NCBI RefSeq assembly: GCF_014356525.2
Contig: NC_052511.1
Location: 51,086,068-51,150,067, forward strand
DNA from: Nilaparvata lugens
Taxonomy: Eukaryota; Arthropoda; Insecta; Hemiptera; Delphacidae
Direction of reading: 5' to 3'
Length of the DNA: 64,000 bases
Below are positions 30,311-43,550 of this stretch, piece by piece. Every line of letters begins with the position of its first letter. Position 1 is the stretch's first letter. Made by a program: the position numbers and the translations under genes. Below the pieces are notes generated by a model. That model searched no databases, was not told where the DNA came from, and saw only the letters and a list, made by a program, of their open reading frames with translations.

Positions 30311-33300
30311 CTGAAGTTTCCAGTACTCATGACTAATTACAAACCCATCTCACCGTTTCCTATGCACAAATTCCTTTCTATTTCCAACTCTGCACTTTTC
30401 AAGCAGTGAAATTCACTTTCAACTGACAGTATCTCTAACAAGAATAACGTTAATGCTTCCCATACAATCAATGCTGACAGTTTGAAGTGAGTGCACCTAT
30501 AATTAGATTCACTTTGAACTGACAGTATCTCTTATGAGAATTACGTCAATGCTTCTCATTCAACAGATGCTGACAGATGTGGAGTGAATTCCACTATAAT
30601 AAATTCCAGAGGATTGAAAAGTAAGGTAAGGCGGCTGGCAGTCAGACAGCCAGGGCAGCAGGCAACAGGTGAAAAGTTTAATCATTTCAAGAGAGATTTA
30701 TTAGTTTCGTCTTTCTTTTCAATGAAAGGAGCAGAAGAAGGAAGAAGAGAGAAGAGGGGGGGTGGAGGAGAAAAAGAAAAAGAATAGAAAGAGAATAAGA
30801 AAAAGATGAAGAATAAGGGTGGAGTTGAGTTGGAGGCGAGGGAGAAGACAAGAAGAGGTACAAGTAGGTGTGGAGGAATATAGGATGACGAGAAGGAGAA
30901 GGAGGAGAAGGTGGTGGAGGAGGGGGTGGAGGTGTAGGAGGAGGTGGAGAAGGGGGAGGAGGAGAAGACGAAGACGAAGAAGAAGCAGAAGAGAAAGAAA
31001 AAGGATGTGAAGGAGGAAATGGTGAAGAAGTAGAAGAAGAGCGAGGATTGAGGTGGGAAGGAGTTGCAGGAGGAGGAAGAGGAGGAGGAGGAGGAGGAGG
31101 AGGAGGAGGAGGAGAAAGAGGATGAAGAAAAATGGTGAACACGAAAATATTTCAGGCACGTCTTGTTGAGGGCCACTTGACATTTTCAAAGAATTCTCTT
31201 TCTTTTGCCTTTGAAAGTAAAGAAGGAGGTGCAAGCGGGTAGGAAGTGTTGGTGATAGGGGATGAGGGGAGGGTGAGTGAGAGTGCGAGGGTGAGGAGAG
31301 TGATCATTGAGAGATGCCAGAAAAAATGAATTTGAAGGTGAAGGGGTGTATAGGTTTGGAGCATGATTGGAAGCAACGAAAAGTTGAAAACTTGAGAAAT
31401 CGTGTGAAAAGGGGAGAAATTATAATAGGGAGAATGGCAGAGAAAATATGTTGGCATGGAAATGAGAAACTATAGATGAAGTGTACAGTGAAATAAGGGG
31501 GAATAATATAGAGAGCAGGTAGATAAGAAGGTAATAGACTTCGAAATGAAATCTAGGATGGAAAATAATACAATACAAAGATCAAAATCACATTACTGTT
31601 TCATAAAATTGATGATTTAGCGAAATTTGGATAACAGAGATTTCTACTGAACCATCTATAATCTTGAAGAAGAAAATTTTGGGAGAACAACAAGATATAA
31701 ATAGAAACGAAGAAGAAGAAGATGATGATGATGATTTTGATGATGATGTAGAAGAAGAGCAGGAACGAGATACAGGAAGAAGAGTCTCATAGCCAGCTTA
31801 CCTAGCTTGTTATTCTTATTATTATGATATGATTGTACATTGATGTTTATCCCGTGGAAACGTATAAGAATTAATAGAGACGTTTCAAAATAAGATGAAA
31901 AGTCAGAATAAGTTGGAGCATTAGTATAAAATTATGAGTTAGCGAAAAATCATGGGACAGAATAAGAGAGACGATAAGAGAATAAGAGAATAGGACGAGA
32001 TATATAAATAAAAAAGGGAAGGATCGATAGAATGAGAAAATACAGTTTAGAAAGGAAGAAAGAAGCAAACAGCTGTGCTTCTAGAATTTTAAGTTTGTTT
32101 TTTGGTCCTGCAAAATTATTTCTTCAATATGTGAATATTTCATATTTAGTGATAATGTTGGGAAATATTTCTCCTATGTTTGGTTCTGCTAAATTCAAAA
32201 ATTTACTTTGTAAAAACTATATTAAGGACTAAAAATTTTGTGAAGTGAACAACAACAAGACTTGAACTATTTCGGATTATATGTAACCTTATCTAAATTG
32301 GTGAGAGAAACAGCACAAGGTTACCTTATTTTTTGTCTACCTATCATTTTGATGATGTACTTATTGTATGAATCAATAAAAGATAACGAAAAGAATAGAA
32401 ACTAAAAACAGAGAAATGAGATATTTATAAATAAACTATTATAGAGAGATGATTAAACATAGCACAAAGCAAACAAGCAGTGTAAAAACGAGGTAAACAT
32501 GAAACAAAATTTTTTCAAATAAATTATCAATGAAAGTTGCAACCTAATGCATGTAGTAAGAAGAGGTGAAGAAACAAGATAACGAACAAGAATAAGAAGA
32601 GTATGAATGAAAAGAGCCAGAAGAAAGAAAAGAGAGAGAAGAGTAGCGTAGTTTGTAAAGCCACAGAAGCAATTGAGCTTCCCATTCTGGGACATTGTCA
32701 AAAAAGAGAAAACGTAATTTGTTTTTAGCGAAAGCCCAATGAAAGACCCTCAAGTGTTCAACGTGTAAAAGAGAACAGAAGGAAATTACGAGTGAGAAGG
32801 AGAAGGAGAAGAAGATGAAGAAGAAGAAAAGAGTGGAAAAGAGGAATTCTCAGCATTGAGAAAAGCGGACAGTAATGTCAGACTAATTGCACTCTACCAG
32901 ACAGGTCTTCCTTTCTTCTCTTCTTCTTCTTCATCACCGTCTTTTTTTCTCCTTCTTCTTCTTCTTCTTCTTCTTCTTCTTCTTCTTCTTCTTCTTCTTC
33001 CTCCTCTTCTTCTTCTTCTTCTTCCACTCTATATTCTTCTTCTTTTCATCCTTCTTTGTCTTCTTCTTCTCCCTATTCTTACACACCATTCTTTCGTGGG
33101 CTAATAAAAGTAACTCGACCTCTATGATATCACTTTCCTTCTTCTTTGTCTCACTCTCCTGAAGTGTTATCAGAATCCAAGTATCTATCAGATTGATTCT
33201 GATATTGAATAGAAGTGGAGAATTCGTAAGTTGTTGGCTCATTTCCCTTGAAAGAACTTAGATCTTTTATTCTACTGTATTCTTATCCTATTCTATTAAA

Positions 33301-34611
33301 CAAGAAACTTCTGTTTGAATGTTTATATGTTTGTGTCATCGGATCTCGAAAACGGCTCTAACGATTCTCACGAAATTCAGAACATGGTTTACAATATAAA
33401 AACTCGATTGCACCAGGTCTCATCCCTGAGAAAACTCGCTGAAGGTCATTAAAAGGATAATTGTTATTCATACTTGGAAAAACAGCTGATAATTCCGTCG
33501 TCTGTTGATAATGGAAGTGAGTGAGCGGGTGCATGTGTGTGGGACTGAGACAAAATTATGACCCTTCTGTTGAACTTTTGTAATCATTCAATCAGGTATT
33601 AGTGCCGGTTGCACAAAAGCCGGTTAAATTTTAATCCTGATTAATAAATTACAGTAGAACCAATCTTTTTGAAATGGTGTTCTCTGATTTGGTTCACGCG
33701 GAATTAATCAGGATTGAAATTTAACCGGATTTTGTGCAACCGGGCCTTTGTGAGAGAAATTTTTGCATTCCTCTAGGATTCAATGTCACTCCACTGTGAT
33801 TAGATAGAACCTTTCTGTATGAACTATAAAAAATATATTATAATTTCTTCTTTCGTGGTAAATTTTTTATGCTTTTGTACTCCAGAGCGAAGCTCGGTCC
33901 CCCGATATTAGCTCTTATAAGTATGTAGGATATTATTCTACAAATCAATAGCCTGTTACAAATCAATAAAACTTTTATAAATTCCACACATTCACATTTT
34001 ACATTTTCTTGATCGTAAACATTCACATTGAGCTTTTCCATAGCCTACTACATATAGAGTATTATCTTAAGTAAGCCATGGCTTTTCTGGTAAAAACTAA
34101 CTTGTTTATTTTTATTTAATTTATTAACGATGTTGCTTTTTGAATTAATCACATGATTACTATCATATGATGATAACATCTTACGTCAAAATAGAATTAC
34201 CATCGCTACAATCTCATATCCTACATGTAGAACTCTTTTTCCTTGGAATAAGAATATTGTATGGGTGAAGCCCTACGATTGGCCATGAGCTGTTGACCAA
34301 TGGAGGTTGAGCTGTACTCTCATTGGCCGAGACGAGACACGCCAATTCCGAATATAGTCATGAGAACAGTAGAAAAACAACAAGTGAAGAGGAACCTAGT
34401 AACTAATAGAACCAAATGGATGATATATGAGAAAGACTTTTAAAATTTAGATTTTTTGAATAATTACTAAGTTAATGTTCTAGATTTTGTATTTTAGACT
34501 CTAATAGTACCTATTTGATTCAGAATTTACTCTTTTATTGAGTATTGAAGGGCGTAAATTGTATTTCGAAAAGTGAAAGTGACATAACCAACATTTTTAT
34601 TTGGACAATCC

Positions 34612-35233
34612 CCGAGCGAAGTGAGGTCTATGATTCAAGTCGACGGTTTGGCATTTCTCTTAATGTTTAAATGTTTGAATGTTTTAATGTTGCGCATTCA
34701 CGGCGAAACGGGATAATAGATTTTCATGAAATTTGACAGGTATGTTCCTTTTTAAATTGCGCGTAGACGTATATACAAGGTTTTTGGAAATTTTCCATTT
34801 CAAGGATAATATAAAAGGAAAAAGGAGCCTCCTTCATACGTCAATATTAGAGTAAAAATCAGACTATAGAATTATTCATCATAAATCAGCTGTCGAGTTG
34901 ACTATAAATTGCATGCCATGACGCATGCAATTCAATATCTCAATGTAACTTGGTAAAAAATTAACAGCTGTATAGACTATAAATTTCATGCCTCATTGAA
35001 TGCGATTTTTATGCACTATTGAATAGGATGCAAAGAACTTATAACAGCTCGACTGGGCGCCTAGATGTCTTCTGGTTTTCTCGCGCTAAATTCCGGAAAG
35101 CGTTATATGATAATTAATCTTGTGTAAGCATGATCTGATCAAATAAATAGTTTGTGTATCAGTGTGGATGTGCGTATGGTTTGGGACGTCGTTATATCTG
35201 CGCGAGGTCTACTGTTCACAGAACTACTAGTAG
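34612..35233 (+). mobile_element. Repeat family G copy (segment B)
   Basis: Starts ccgagcgaagtgaggtctat and ends ctactgttcacagaactact. It is the counterpart of 16273-16917, without the tandem duplication that follows in copy A. Confidence 0.65.
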
Positions 35234-35544
35234 TATAAATTGGAAATGGGACAGTTTTGGGCATGAGTCTTAATTCTAAAAGCAAAGCTGATCTTCTTCT
35301 TCTTCTACTGATACGGTACAACCCTACTCATCCAAACTTCCACCAATTCGCCCCCTGAAAAGACACTGAGATCCACTTTAAACTGTCATCATTGGTCCAA
35401 CTTAAGCATACACTTAATTCTTAAAGAATGCTGACACAGTGGGTCAACTCACGCCCGAATGCACAGTACGATTCACAGGTGGGCCAACTTTGTAAACATG
35501 TTCACATCTCCCAATAACTGGTCCAATCTCCATCAAAGGGCTGC

Positions 35545-36150
35545 AGCGCTGTGAATCGGTGAATTGGAAATCTGGCGAATAACCTGGTCGTACAATTTCG
35601 TATTTACAGTGTGTTATGACTAGAAACGTACTGTTACATTCTAGCCGGTAACCTACTATACAATGAAAACTGCAGCGATGTGAATCGGTGAATTGGAATT
35701 TGGCGAATATCCGGGTCGTACAATTCTATTTACAGTGTGTTATGACTTGAAACGTACTGTTAAATTAACGGTAACCTACTTACAATGAAATACTGCAGCG
35801 ATGTGAATCGGCGAATTGGAAATTTGGCGAATAACCTGGTCGTACAATTTCGTATTTACAGTGTGTTATGACTTGAAACGTACTGTTACATTCTAGCCGG
35901 TAACCTACTATACAATGAAATACTGCAGCGATGTGAATCGGTGAATTGGAAATTTGGCGAATAACCTGGTCGTACAATTTTGTATTTACAGTGTTGTAAC
36001 TTGAGACGCACTGTTACATTTCAGCCGGTAACCTACTATACAATGAAATACTGCAGCGATGTGAATCGGCGAATTGGAAATTTGGCGAATAACCTGGACG
36101 TACAATTTTGTATTTACAGTGTGTTATGACTTGAAACGCACTGATACATT
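35545..36150. repeat. 130-bp satellite, uninterrupted array
   Basis: About five units with ctgcagcgatgtgaatcgg. It gives the intact version of the array broken by piggyBac in copy A. Confidence 0.9.
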
Positions 36151-37139
36151 TCAGCCGGTTACAGTAACCTACAGTATCATACTACACAGTGAAACACACT
36201 TTAAACTGTTAGTATCCCTCATGTATTACAACATCAATGCTTCTCAAGCTGTTCTATACAATGAGATACTCACATTTTGAACTGCCAGCATTCCTTATTA
36301 ATAACTACTATGCTTCCCATTCGCTGACAGTTAAAAGTAGATACAGTTATCACGAATTTGACAAGGCGGAGTTCTGCTCATGCTTCAACTGTTCAAACCT
36401 TTCAAATAATTCAACTGAGAACTCACCCTTTAGATATTGAAAGTTCCTCTGTGTTCTCAGTGCCCTTAACATGCCACATTAGCTTAAAACGTGGAAACAG
36501 TATACTGTTGTATTATATAGGTAACGGTTATGTGAATAAAATACTGTTTCCTTGTGTAGCCTATCTCATGAATTGTATGTGTATTTCTTTGTAAATACAG
36601 GAATAGCTATTTAATATATCATAAATGTTATGTGTATTTCTATGTAAATACACAAATAGATGTTACTTTGTGTACCTCCTATCTTACGTGTATTTCTACG
36701 TCTGTCATTGACCGAACGAAGTGAGGTGTATGTTTCAACTCGGATTTTCTTTCAACGCATTTACGGCCAAACGCGTTGATAGAGTTCTATGAGATTTGGC
36801 AGGAATATTCCTTTTTCAACTGCGCGTCAATGTATACACAAAGTTTTTGAAATGTTGCGCTTTAAGGATAATAAGAAAGGAAAAGGAATTTCCTCCATAC
36901 TCCGATATCACTATATATCATCTACTCTGAAAACAGGATAGATCAAAGTATAGAATTATTCATAATCAATCAGCTGACAAGTGGATTATTCATTGCATGC
37001 ATTAAGGTGCGTACAGATATACCGATATCAGTTATCCTCTAAAGAAGGCAGTGGCAAGGCAGAGAATCGGCAATGCTGTTCTCCTATCTTTATCCACTGC
37101 CATTATAAAGTGGATCCCACTATAGTTCTAATGGGACTA

Positions 37140-38040
37140 TCTAGTCCAGTCAATATAAACATAAAAAGGGGGGTGTGCTTGCAATTTATATTGTAGTTCT
37201 GATTTTCTAATATAAATTATTTGGGTACATAGGAGAAGTTCAAAACCAATTTCTTCATGCGAAATTTCATTGTGCTAGATACAGAATGGCCCAAAAACCT
37301 CGTATTTTCGAAATCTGAGCATTGTGTCGAAAGTTATAAGTGTTTGAAATTTTGATCCTTGAGGTGTCCTTAAGCGCGCCTCTCCACCAGGAAATACTGA
37401 AATGAAGTGCATCTAGCGGGTGATTCTCATAGAACATGATCTCATGAACTTATGTCATTGTGCGAAATATCAATGTGAAGACAATGTAGTTGGTGATGAT
37501 GGTTAAAGCTGAAAAGTAGGTGTTTTTCACAATACAAGCACCATTGTTGTCAGGTGTACCTGGAAATCTTTTTGAGATCGAGGCTCTCTCTGATCTCAGA
37601 TTGTAGAGCACAAAAATACGCCCAGAGGGATTTTGAATTACACATATAAATGTTAACAATCGGAAGATATTGTTGATCAAAAACTAAAATTAATCAAAAT
37701 TGATTTTTCCTTCAAATTTCACTCATTTTTGAAAAATCATCACAGTACTCATTGGATATAGAGAGTTCCGAATGATCTCATTTCATTCAGAATTTTATGA
37801 TCTAAAAAAAGACAAAAGCGCATTTTTCTGTCCGATTACGAGATTTGACAGAAATACTTGAGAACTGAAAAATGAGCCGAAAATACGAGGTTTTAGGGCC
37901 ACTCTGTATCTAGCACAAGGAAATTTTGCATGAAGAAATTGGTTTTCAACTTCTCTTATGTACCCAAATAATATATTGAAAAATCAGAACTACAATATAA
38001 ATTGCATGCACCAATGTATATAGTGACTGGACTAATCACT
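37140..38040. mobile_element. Element with very long inverted repeats
   Basis: The left arm from about 37186 (gtagttctgattttctaata; ttcatgcgaaatttcattgtg; cctcgtattttcg) is repeated inverted at 37878-37998 (cgaaaatacgaggtttta; gcatgaagaaattgg; aatcagaactacaata). Pairing extends outward into gtccagtcaatata / tatatagtgactggac. The interior of about 550 bp has no known frame. Copy A lacks it (25385). Confidence 0.75.
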
Positions 38041-38072
38041 CACCTCAGTCAAGCGAGTATGAACATACATAA

Positions 38073-38322
38073 AGGTGCGTACAGACTTTCGCTCAGCTCC
38101 GCAACCGAACGTCACTCCAGCAGAGCGATTGATGATCGACCGCGGAGCAAGAGTGGTACGACCGGGGAACGCGAGAAGATCTAACATCTTCCGTAACGTT
38201 CATGATGGGTGCGACTGCTGAGCGGGGGCGGAGCGACTGCGGTACGATGGAGGTGAACGAGGGCGGTACGAGGGCGGAGCGTGCTCGGTGCGGGTTGGAA
38301 GCGCGTATATGTGTACTCAGCT
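38073..38322. mobile_element. PIF/Harbinger-type MITE (copy 2)
   Basis: Ends AGGTGCGTACA and TGTACTCAGCT, flanked by TAA at 38070-38072 and 38323-38325. The 250-bp interior is like that at 13453 but in the opposite orientation. Confidence 0.8.
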
Positions 38323-38325
38323 TAA

Positions 38326-40160
38326 GAGCTACATAAGAGCTCAAGGGAATAATATGTTCACTGAATCGGATACGGGCTCAGTTACTGATAAATGTGGCAG
38401 CTTTACTCGTTGATGAAAGTTCAAATTAATAAATAATATCATAAAATTGAATGAATATGAGTGGAAAGGATTGAAAAAAGTGAGCCGAAAACGTCGTATA
38501 AAACACGTGGCATGTTGAGAATTACAGGACGAGTGAATTTATAGTGATTTTGACATTGGACAAGTCAGTACAAGGTCCCTCTTGTATTGTAGTCCCAGAG
38601 AGTATAAAGGCGTCGTGAAGATATACTGCCAAAAGGTGAAGAAGGAGAAGGAGGTGAAAGAGGAAAACTGCTTCGAAAAAAAGTTACAAAGACTCACGAG
38701 AATAGGAATGAAGTGAGAAAGAAAAGTAATTGATTCCGGTGAACTGAACAGCCGTCTCTATGTCTTCTTCTTCCTTCTCTTCTTCCTTTTCTTCTTCTTC
38801 CTCTTCTTCCCCTTCTTCTTTTCTTCATCCCCCTATTCCAGTACTATCCTCTTTCTCAATCCTATTCTTCTATTTATCATCTCCTTTTCTATGGAAACGA
38901 ATGGAAATAGCAACTAACAAGTGGATCTTCCTTTTCTTCTTCCATATCCCCCATAATTTATTTGATTCTGCTATCATCCTCTTCCTTGATATTTTTTATC
39001 ATTTTTCCATTTCAATTTCAATATTTTCTTTCGCTCTCGACTTGAAATTAATATCAACTAACAATTGCAGTAATATCTTGTTCTCCTTCTTCAATCCATC
39101 CATGATTATTTATCTGTCTCTTTCGTCATCCTCCCCTTAAATGCTATTTATTCTATTTCTATCTCGATTTCAAATTTATCCACTTGTTGTCTCCTTTCTC
39201 TACTTCTGGTCTTTCATCATATCATCTTGTTCAATCTCCCCCCGATCTTCATCTTCTTCTTTCCTTCTGCCTCTTCACATATTCTTTGTTCCCCGTTTAG
39301 AACTTCCTACCAATCGCTCTTCATCCTCCTCTTCTTCACATTATCTCTCTCTCCATCATCCACGTTTTTTCTGCTTGTAGCACTCTTGTACATGTACATC
39401 ACGTCACTAGAAAAGTCATGTTTTCTTTTACCTTTATTCTTGGTTTATTCTTGCTTTATTAAAATCACTCAACTTATATAGGCTACTTTATTCAAATCAA
39501 TTAAAACAATATAAAACTTGTAGTACCCTTTTATTGAAACATTTTAAAAACTTGAAAACATTTCAACGACTATTTTCGACCTACTTTGGCCATTTTCAAG
39601 TCAAAATGTATTTTATATTTTATTGTATCATGCTTTATTCTATGATTCATATAACTTTTCTCATTCTTGTCACTCTTTCTAGAAGAATTTTTATTTATTT
39701 ATTCATTCAAAGATACACAAAACACAATCCATTGAAATGATTGGGGAAGGACTAACAAGCACAGCTCAAAACTGTTTCTCGAATTCTGATTCAAAGGTAA
39801 TTTCCTATTCTATTTTTATAAGTACTAACAGAGAAAACTTATACTTTGATTGTTTTATTCTATGGTACTAACTATTTTATTCCCATTCTTCTCTCCACTA
39901 ATCCTATTTTGTATTTTCCCCTTCTATTATTTCACCTTCCAACCCTCTTTCAAACACTACTTCCATTATTCAATCTCATTTCTATCTCTCCTGATTTTCC
40001 TCTCTTTCATACACACACTCTCACTCTCACTCTCTCTATCTTTCTCTCTCTCTCTCTTTTTTAGATTAGATGTTATTATTGTAACATACATAAATAAAGA
40101 AATCTAATCTAATCTCTCACACTCACTCTCTCTCTCTCTCTCTCTCACCCTCCCTCTCCC
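38326..40160. other. Pyrimidine-rich non-coding region
   Basis: TCT/CCT-rich tracts at 38760-38830 and 39200-39370, with AT-rich DNA between. Bases 40055-40112 form a short LINE tail ending in aatctaatct runs. The long plus-strand frames are Ser/Phe/Leu-rich artefacts. Confidence 0.5.
39490..39620 (-). mobile_element. Degenerate relative of the foldback Penelope-like family
   Basis: Left part aaaacttgtagtaccctttt matches copies P1-P3. On the minus strand, gaaaatggcc ... ggtcgaaaatagtcgttg resembles the hammerhead-like core region, with several substitutions. Confidence 0.4.
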
Positions 40161-40162
40161 TG

Positions 40163-40462
40163 GAAATGGAATTAACGTTTAGGTAGAGAGTTAGAGGGGA
40201 GGATATTTTTAATATTCTTTCCGAAGAATGGACATTGATATGTCCAAAGCTCCGCCAATTTATGTAGATGCATAACAATATGATTATTATCTATAGTTAT
40301 ATATTACAAATTGCTTTTTCATATCATATACGTCAATAATTATTTTCTTAGTCTATATTATGTAAACTCATTTATAATAATTATTTTGCTATAAGTGTAT
40401 AAGCCAGTATATATTGTAATCTACATAAATAAAGTACTCAATCAATCAATCTCCCTCCCTCT
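40163..40462 (+). mobile_element. LINE/SINE 3' tail with (AATC)n, copy 1
   Basis: Runs from gtagagagttagaggggagg through gaatggacattgatatgtcc to aataaagtactcaatcaatc. It matches 41946-42262 and, in reverse, 56473-57035. The common tail with a tetranucleotide run indicates target-primed retrotransposition. Confidence 0.7.
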
Positions 40463-40473
40463 CTCTCTTCTCT

Positions 40474-40525
<52 letters not shown>

Positions 40526-41340
40526 TTAAGGGTTGTGTGGTAGAGAGGACCAGGAGACCTAACTCCGCCCTAATAAAGGTTTATAATCAATCAATCAATC
40601 AATCTCTCTCTCTCTCCCTTGGTACTAGACTCACGACTTGTCTCCCAGAAGTTCAACAGTAGAACAACGCAGAGTTGGTTCCCCACTCTCCATTAACACA
40701 TCCATTCTATCAATGCTGACAGTATAAAGTGAATCACACCGTACAACCCTCTTTAAGACTACATTATTGTCGCCTGGCAAAGGAACACGAAGAGCTGTCT
40801 ACAACTTATACCTGCCTCACTCCTCTCGCTCATCATCCAACTCCTCCACCTCCTCCTCCTTCTCATCCTTCTCCTCATCCTTCTCCTCCTATTCCTCCTT
40901 CTTCTCATCCTCCTTCTCCTCCTCCTTTCCCCCGACAATTCATTCTGTCAATCGAATTTTATTGACACAGCGGGCCAAGACAATCTTCCATTTGTCTTCT
41001 CAATTCATTCCCTCTTTCTCTCTTCTTTGATGCCCTTATCCTCCACTTACACCTCATCCTCCTCTTCCTCAACCTCCTCCTCCTCCTCCTCCATCTCCTA
41101 CTCCTCCTCCTCCCTCCTCCCGACAATTATTCTGTCAATCGGATTTTATTGACACAGAGCATCAAGACAATCTTCCATTTGTCTTCTCAATTTCCTCTTT
41201 CTCTCTTCTTTTGTTCCCTCATGCTCTGCTTCCTCCTCCTCCTCCTCCTCCTCCTACTCCTACTCCTCGCTCTACTCCTCCTCATACTCTTCCTCTTTCT
41301 CCTCCTCCTCCTCTACTTCCTCCTCCTCATTTAATCATCT
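40463..41340. repeat. (CT)n and (TCC)n tracts with a 188-bp duplication
   Basis: (CT)n at 40450-40535. TCC-rich blocks lie at 40845-40930, 41060-41120 and 41230-41335. Between them ttctgtcaatcgNattttattgacacag ... caatcttccatttgtcttct occurs at about 40940 and 41128. Confidence 0.85.
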
Positions 41341-41945
41341 TCATTTTCTCACCTCAACCGTGAGATTTCCTCTCTATCAGTTCACAGACACTTTGAAATT
41401 AATCAACAACTCTACTTCTATTGTACTTGTCTTTTATCACCTCATCCTAACTCCCTCTCTTTTATATCTATCATTCTCTCCTTCAATTATACATGTCTGT
41501 TATCACCTTATTCTAACTCCCTTTCTATTGTACATGTCTCTTATCTATCTCACTTCAACTCTACTTCATTTGTACTCTTCTTCCATCTCTCTCATTCTGA
41601 ATCTACTTAAATATATTCTACAAGTTTCTTATCTCTCTCATTTCAACACTATTTCAATTGTACTTATTAAACTTGTCTTTTATCTCTATCATTCTCTCCC
41701 TCAATTATACATGTCTTTTATCACCTCATCCTAACTCCCTCTCTATTGTAGGCTACCTGTCTTTTATATCTATCATTCTCAATCTCTTCTCTATCATTCT
41801 CAGCCTACTTCATTTTATTAATCAATTATTTGATCTTATCTACCTAAATAATTATTTTACTTTATCAATTTCCTGTTTTTTTATCTTAAATATTCATATT
41901 GATTGAAACTTTTACAATATTTCCATTAATAAATAAATCCTTAGT
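41341..41945. repeat. Degenerate minisatellite, period about 50-60 bp
   Basis: Repeated phrases cttttatcacctcatcctaactccct and tctatcattctctccttcaattat recur through 41760 and again at 42262-42430. Frames across them are artefacts. Confidence 0.6.
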
Positions 41946-42262
41946 TTAAATAATGAAATTAATGTTTTGGTAGAGAGTTAGTGGGGAGGATATTTTTAAT
42001 ATTCTTTCCGAAGAATGGACATTGATATGTCCAAAGCTCCGCCAATTTATGTAGATGCATAACAATATAATTATTATCTATAGTTATTATATTACAAATT
42101 GCTTTTTCATATCCTTATACAGTTCAATAATTATTTTCTTAGTCTATTTTATGTAAATTCATCTATATTGCTGTATTGTAAGCTATTGTATATAAGTGTA
42201 TAAGCCAGTATATATTGTAATCTACATGAATAAAGTACTCAATCAATCAATCAACCAATCTC
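41946..42262 (+). mobile_element. LINE/SINE 3' tail with (AATC)n, copy 2
   Basis: Same landmarks as the copy at 40163-40462, ending aataaagtactcaatcaatc. It sits inside the degenerate minisatellite. Confidence 0.7.
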
Positions 42263-42581
42263 TATCATGTCTTTTATCACCTCATCCTAACTCCCTTTCT
42301 ATTGTAAATGTCTCTTATCTCCCCCATTTCAACTCTACTTCAAATGTACTTGTCTTTTATCTCTCTTTTCTCAACTCCACTTCAATTGTACTTGACTTTA
42401 TCGCTCTCATTCTAACCTACAACTCTCTCCCATTTGTTCCATTAAAGTTCGTTTACAGACTACGTGATTGACAAAGGTACAAATTCTATTATCTCACACT
42501 TGAAACCTCAATCGTAGTTGATACAGTGTTTAGCTTCCAGGTTCAAGTTCTCTCCCACAATGAGATAACTTTGAACTGTGA

Positions 42582-42796
42582 AGGTGCGTTCAGACTTTCG
42601 CTCTGCTCCACAACCGAACGTCACTCCAGCAGAGCGATTGATGATCGACCGGGGAACGCGAGAAGATCTAACATCTTCCGTAACGTTCATGATAGGTGCG
42701 ACTGCAGAGCGTGGGCGGAGCGACTGCGGTACGATGGAGGAACGAGGGCGGAGCGTGCTCGGTGCGGGTTGGAAGCGCGTATATCTGTACGCAGCT
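42582..42796. mobile_element. PIF/Harbinger-type MITE (copy 3, internally deleted)
   Basis: Ends AGGTGCGTTCA and TGTACGCAGCT, 215 bp. Flanks TGA and TAG do not match, so the duplication is mutated or the copy rearranged. Confidence 0.65.
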
Positions 42797-43005
42797 TAGT
42801 TAATGCCATCATGTTTCCCTGTCTTCAAAGGTGGCATTTAAAAGCAAATCTTATCCATACCTTCCTAATCACATATCTGAAATAAAATGAAGACAGAAGT
42901 AGATGATCTGCTTCAAGGACCCAGATCTTTAATTAATAAAATTACATAACAATGCCCTCATGCAAGTAAAAACATTTGAATACTTGGGTAGTATCATTTC
43001 TGAAG

Positions 43006-43255
43006 GTAACGTAAATTCGTATGGCTTTTGTTGGTGGGGAGTCCCTTGCGGGAAGGTCCCACCGCCTGAATATATAATTTGAGCCGTCAATGGGCCTTAC
43101 GACTGTCATACTTCAGCTGGGACCGACAATTTAACGTGCCCATCCAATAACACGGGAGTGATCTGGTTAAAAAACTTTTTGGTTATGAGAGGGTTTGAAC
43201 CCGGGATCTCTATGCTGCTACGCAAGCACTTTATCCACTAGACCACAGATCACTC
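43006..43255 (-). mobile_element. tRNA-derived SINE, minus strand
   Basis: On the minus strand the head carries a perfect-looking RNA polymerase III A box TGGTCTAGTGG (43235-43245) and B box GGTTCAAACCC (43191-43201), as in a tRNA. A central domain follows with cacgttaaattgtcggtccc, a motif I associate with widespread insect SINEs. An 11-bp duplication CATTTCTGAAG flanks it at 42995-43005 and 43256-43266, inside LINE coding sequence. Confidence 0.85.
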
Positions 43256-43302
43256 CATTTCTGAAGATGGAAGGGACAGAGATGATATAAACCGTCGCAT
43301 AA

Positions 43303-43550
43303 AGCTGCGTACACATATACGCGCCTCCAACCCGCACCGAGCACGCTCCGCCCTCGTACCGCTCTCGTTCCTCCATCGCACCGCAGTCGCTCCGCCCCCG
43401 TTCTGCAGTCGCACCGATCATGAACGTTACGGAAGATGTTAGCTCTTCTCGCGTTCCCCGGTCGAACCACTGTTGCTCCCCGGTCGATCATCAATCGCTC
43501 TGCTAGAGTGACGTTCGGTTGCGGAGCAGAGCGACAGTCTGTACGCACCT
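43303..43550. mobile_element. PIF/Harbinger-type MITE (copy 4)
   Basis: Ends AGCTGCGTACA and TGTACGCACCT, flanked by TAA at 43300-43302 and 43551-43553. It interrupts the LINE reverse-transcriptase fragment. Confidence 0.85.

Larger units (their letters stand above)
30311..37195. repeat. Large duplicated segment, copy B
   Basis: Shorter counterpart of 11788-25400. It contains the GGA cluster (30730-31110), LINE tail (32085-32385), TTC microsatellite (32920-33080), MITE (33603-33746), family G copies (34612-35233, 36711-37003), 130-bp satellite (35545-36150) and family H (37018-37135). It lacks the MITE, piggyBac, LINE-tail and palindrome insertions of copy A, so it serves as the pre-insertion reference. 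Confidence 0.9.

Noticed and set aside
38760..39481. Ser/Phe/Leu-rich plus-strand frames
   Set aside because: Pyrimidine-rich DNA; no family motif, and frames overlap in different phases.
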